Below are positions 61,292 to 64,000 of a DNA stretch of 64,000 bases, piece by piece (the stretch's first letter is position 1; each line of letters starts with the position of its first letter). The stretch spans positions 17,307-81,306 of the forward strand of contig NZ_JAKZAL010000024.1 of assembly GCF_022538115.1 (NCBI RefSeq), in the 5' to 3' direction. The notes under the pieces are model-generated. The model was not told where the DNA came from, ran no database searches, and saw only the letters and a program-made list of their open reading frames with translations. The DNA comes from Cognataquiflexum rubidum (lineage in GTDB: Bacteria > Bacteroidota > Bacteroidia > Cytophagales > Cyclobacteriaceae). The position numbers were made by a program, and so were the translations under genes.

Positions 61292-62476
61292 ATGAAACAT
61301 CTCCAACTTTATATACTCGTCCTCCTAATTTTTTGCTCGTGTTCAGGCCCTGAAAAAAAGGAGCTAGAAATTCCTACCATTTATTCGTTTGAGGTTATTG
61401 ATTCGCTGGATTTGCAGATTTTGGGCGATCCCTTGATTACGGATGTCAGCCCAAAAGCAGACCGGTTTGTCTTCTATGATTTTGCCAACAGCGAATTTAT
61501 CATCACGGACAGCTCAGGAGCTATTTTGAGCCAATTTTCGAAAAATAAAGACACCCCTGATTCTTATGGATTCCTGATGGAATCCCCCGGTTTCGTCAAT
61601 GAAGATCAACTCGCCTTGGCCGGGATGAATGGGATTTTTATCTATGATTTAGACGGCAATATGATACAAAAGCTTGCGCATCCTGAGACTTTGGCGGGAG
61701 CGGGTTTTATGAGTTTTTCGGGTAAGGGAATGGAAACGGCAACACTTCATGGAAAGCAATATTTGCTTAGCAAATCTGTCCGTACCCGGGAGACTTTCGC
61801 CGGAGAACAAAAATTTTATGACAGCTTCAGGGCTTTAGAGCTTATCGATATTGAGGATGAAAAATTCATTGAAATCGTGCCTTTTGAGCAAGGAAGTCAG
61901 TTTTTGGATGGAAACGGCTATTTTGAAAGTGATTATGCTCCGGCATTAGAAGCCGCCGGGGACAAACTATACATCGCCTTGGGTGGGGAGCAGCGGTTGA
62001 ATGTGTACGACCTGAGTCCTGAGGGAGCAAAGTTGGATACGGTGGTCATGCTCGATTGGCCCGGCTTCGGCAAACTGTCTGTAACTCCAAGGGCAGAATT
62101 TGCCGAAGGTACAGTAATTATAAAAGGTGGCACTCCTGCTATTCGAAACATACATGTCGTGGAGGGCAAAATTCTGTTGCAATACTATGGAGGAATTCCC
62201 GAGGAGAAAATGAAGGAATTAGAAGCGCTTTATAGTTTGGGAAGTGAAGAGGAAGCTGAATTGCTCTATGAAAAAATTGAAAGTGAAGTCAATCAGGGGA
62301 TTTTGATATTGGATCAAAAGACTTTGGAAGTAATTGGAAACCTTGATTTTCCCAGAGGAGTAAACATAAGTGGTTTCGCATCAGGCGGTGGATTTCTATG
62401 GATGGAAAAAGCGCCAAATGAGGAAGAGGAAGAAGATTTTTTAAGAATTTACAAAGTAAAATTGGTAGGGAAATGA
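61292..62476 (+). CDS. Beta-propeller lipoprotein 3
   Basis: 394-aa lipoprotein with lipobox CSC (IFCSCSGPE). Repeating blades such as DRFVFYDFANSEFIITDSSG and IFIYDLDGNMIQKL indicate a TolB/6-bladed-like propeller, more distant from propellers 1 and 2. An acidic segment EEAELLYEKIESE lies near the C-terminus. Overlaps the next gene by 4 bp, so the two are one operon. Function unknown. Confidence 0.72.
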   Translation: MKHLQLYILVLLIFCSCSGPEKKELEIPTIYSFEVIDSLDLQILGDPLITDVSPKADRFVFYDFANSEFIITDSSGAILSQFSKNKDTPDSYGFLMESPGFVNEDQLALAGMNGIFIYDLDGNMIQKLAHPETLAGAGFMSFSGKGMETATLHGKQYLLSKSVRTRETFAGEQKFYDSFRALELIDIEDEKFIEIVPFEQGSQFLDGNGYFESDYAPALEAAGDKLYIALGGEQRLNVYDLSPEGAKLDTVVMLDWPGFGKLSVTPRAEFAEGTVIIKGGTPAIRNIHVVEGKILLQYYGGIPEEKMKELEALYSLGSEEEAELLYEKIESEVNQGILILDQKTLEVIGNLDFPRGVNISGFASGGGFLWMEKAPNEEEEEDFLRIYKVKLVGK

Positions 62477-63606
62477 TAAAAAACAACATTGCAATACTGT
62501 TGATTTGGGTAGCGATCTGCAGTTGTTCAAAGCAGGAAAGAGAATCACAAAATAAAGCCGATTCAAACGAATGGGAACTTGTGATCTTGGATTCTATCCA
62601 GGTGGATTATTTGGGGAATGTTAGAGAGGGAATATTTAATAAGGGAATTGGACTGGTTAAAGACATGGTAGGTGGCACTTTAATTAGGTTTGACTCTATG
62701 GGAAATATTCTTACAAAGAAAGAATTTCCTCTAGAAGGCCCCGGGTCTATATCGTTTTTACAGTCTTTGGTTGAGTATAACGGTGAATTTTTTGGAACGA
62801 CATCATTTAAAGATGTTTATCATTTTGATGCTGATCTTAATTTGAAAGAAAGGTTGGAAATGCCTTTTTTGGGTGAAGCAAGAGGGGGTGCCTATAACAG
62901 AAAAAACATTGCTTTTTGGAAAGAAAAAATGCTGGTATGGTATCCTGGGCGCAATGGTGTCAGTCCCTATATTGACCATTTTTATAGAGATTACCCTCTT
63001 TTGGAATTGTATGATCTGAAGACAAAAACATCAAGCCCGGTGGTGAGAACCCCTTCTACTTCGAAATTCAGCGGGGATGATTTTTTCAACCGACCCGATC
63101 TCAATTTCACCATCGAAAACGACAGCCTCTACCTAACTTTTTCTAATGAGCCCATTTTGCATATATATGCTTTGGGGGATAGTATTCTATGGAAAAGGAG
63201 TATGGATATCAATCCTATCGACTTTAAATTGATGCCTGGGCAAAAAACGCCTGTGACGTACCAAGAAATGACCAAGATGTTTGAAGCAAAGATTCAGGGC
63301 ATTTTTTCGGATTCGAACCATATCATCGTCACCTATCATGGAGGAATTGATAGTGATACTTTTGTAAAAAACAACTTGAAAGAAAGAGAAAATTTTTACC
63401 TGTACCCTCATTTCGTTAAGAATTATCTCAAAATCTACCGGTACGGATATGGTTGGTCAAACGAGGTAATGCTTCCTTCAAAAATTGATTTCATACTCAA
63501 TATCGAATCTCTAGATAAGCCATTCTATGCCTTAAGAGATGATGATTTTCTAGGGGAAGAGCAAAACCATCTCACTTTCTATAAACTCAAATTGGTCAAA
63601 AAATGA
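62473..63606 (+). CDS. Beta-propeller lipoprotein 4
   Basis: 377-aa lipoprotein (lipobox CSC in AICSCSKQE). Blade-like units KDMVGGTLIRFDSMG and FKDVYHFDADLNLKE and a C-terminal TFYKLKLVKK like that of propeller 3 (IYKVKLVGK). Start overlaps the propeller 3 stop (ATGA). Tandem homologues of unknown function, likely on the outer membrane. Confidence 0.72.
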   Translation: MIKNNIAILLIWVAICSCSKQERESQNKADSNEWELVILDSIQVDYLGNVREGIFNKGIGLVKDMVGGTLIRFDSMGNILTKKEFPLEGPGSISFLQSLVEYNGEFFGTTSFKDVYHFDADLNLKERLEMPFLGEARGGAYNRKNIAFWKEKMLVWYPGRNGVSPYIDHFYRDYPLLELYDLKTKTSSPVVRTPSTSKFSGDDFFNRPDLNFTIENDSLYLTFSNEPILHIYALGDSILWKRSMDINPIDFKLMPGQKTPVTYQEMTKMFEAKIQGIFSDSNHIIVTYHGGIDSDTFVKNNLKERENFYLYPHFVKNYLKIYRYGYGWSNEVMLPSKIDFILNIESLDKPFYALRDDDFLGEEQNHLTFYKLKLVKK

Positions 63607-63684
63607 AATACCATCATTCGGTTTCTTTCCCCCTTGTCTAAGAATTTTCTATCATCTAAAGTTTTTCAGCCTTGAACAGAAAAC

Positions 63685-63719
63685 AAAAAAGCATCCCTTT
63701 TCAAGGATGCTTTTTTTTT
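63685..63719 (-). terminator. Terminator after tRNA-Cys
   Basis: Hairpin GCATCC/GGATGC (63691-63696 with 63705-63710) with A and T tracts; on the minus strand it follows the tRNA-Cys gene. Confidence 0.82.
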
Positions 63720-63720
63720 G

Positions 63721-63791
63721 AGGTCGAGAGCGGATTCGAACCGCTGTACAAGGTTTTGCAGACCTCTGCCTAGCCACTCGGCCACTCGACC
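63721..63791 (-). tRNA. tRNA-Cys (anticodon GCA)
   Basis: 71-nt tRNA on the minus strand. Acceptor GGTCGAG/CTCGACC is perfectly paired, discriminator base T73 (U73, a tRNA-Cys identity base), anticodon loop CTGCAAA with U33 and anticodon GCA, T-loop TTCGAAT. CCA not encoded. Confidence 0.93.
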
Positions 63792-63892
63792 GTTTTTTTA
63801 CGGAATGCAAATGTAGGGATTCTACTAATTAAATCAAACGGACTATAACCAAATTTTGGTTCAGTTAAAATTCATTTTATTTTGCTAGAATA

Positions 63893-63923
63893 AAAAAAGC
63901 TCCCCAAAATTGGGAAGCTTTTG
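63893..63923 (-). terminator. Terminator after the degenerate tRNA
   Basis: AAAAGCTTCCC / GGGGAGCTTTTTTT on the minus strand, a hairpin followed by T; it separates the tRNA-like gene from tRNA-Cys. Confidence 0.75.
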
Positions 63924-63924
63924 G

Positions 63925-63994
63925 AGGTCGAGGATGGATTTGAACCACCGTATAAAGTCTTGCTGACTCCTGCCTGACACTCGGCCACTCGACC
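63925..63994 (-). pseudogene. Degenerate tRNA-Cys copy (tRNA-like gene)
   Basis: 70-nt cloverleaf-like sequence. The acceptor stem, discriminator and most of the D-arm equal tRNA-Cys. The anticodon loop is CAGCAAG: anticodon GCA is kept but the invariant U33 is A, the D-loop is one base shorter, the anticodon stem has two G-U pairs, and the T-loop reads TTCAAAT. It has its own terminator. Probably a non-translating duplicate; a regulatory role is possible. Confidence 0.75.
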
Positions 63995-64000
63995 TTGTAA

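Overview
The window looks like chromosomal DNA of a Bacteroidota member, most likely order Cytophagales and family Cyclobacteriaceae (Algoriphagus/Belliella-like). The evidence is AT-rich sequence, TAnnTTTG-type -7 promoter boxes with almost no Shine-Dalgarno sites, and gene families typical of that group: S9 peptidase with sortilin-like BNR protein, DUF5117/5118-type metalloprotease, LytS/LytTR pairs, DUF2851, DUF285 lipoproteins and 6-bladed beta-propeller lipoproteins. The genus is an inference. No phage, plasmid, insertion sequence or CRISPR array was seen.

Layout. 1-5.8 kb: a 5'-truncated S9 peptidase and a sortilin/BNR secreted protein. 5.9-14.3 kb: an accessory island with three DUF285 (BspA-type) surface lipoproteins, a LytS/LytTR two-component pair, a beta-lactamase-family lipoprotein, and relics of a fourth lipoprotein gene and a second LytTR regulator. 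14.4-25 kb: housekeeping genes (zinc metalloprotease, HPF/RaiA, rhomboid protease, polyprenyl synthase, RNase R with a VapBC-like pair in front, exonuclease, LipB, YraN). 25-31 kb: cytochrome c and a tesA/ybbA/ybbP-like cluster split by a DUF433/DUF5615 module. 31-38 kb: amidohydrolase, hydrolase and a MarR-YceI-MhqO-MhqD stress locus. 38-44 kb: small lipoproteins, RidA and a glycogen-type operon (debranching enzyme, GT4, GH57). 44-54.9 kb: tRNA-His, dihydroorotase, RhlE-like helicase, AlkD-like protein, orphan NarL regulator, nucleoside phosphorylase, TrhO, NeuD-like protein, DUF2851, PlsC. 55-63.6 kb: four beta-propeller lipoproteins, a small cysteine-rich exported peptide and an outer-membrane barrel around rpsA. 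63.7-64 kb: tRNA-Cys preceded by a degenerate tRNA-Cys copy.

How genes work together. The most interesting locus is 5.9-14.3 kb. Two DUF285 transcription units share a homologous upstream block of about 170 bp. It contains 9-bp repeats of TGCGACAAA type exactly 21 bp apart, the geometry of LytTR regulator sites, and the LytS/LytTR pair lies between the units. I propose a self-contained sensor-regulator-surface lipoprotein module that has been growing and decaying by duplication. A second probable regulon is the MarR locus, where near-identical 20-bp sites lie in front of marR and of yceI-mhqO-mhqD.

Limits: all assignments come from reading motifs and translated sequence without database searches. 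Functions of the DUF285 lipoproteins, beta-propeller lipoproteins and several small proteins are unknown.
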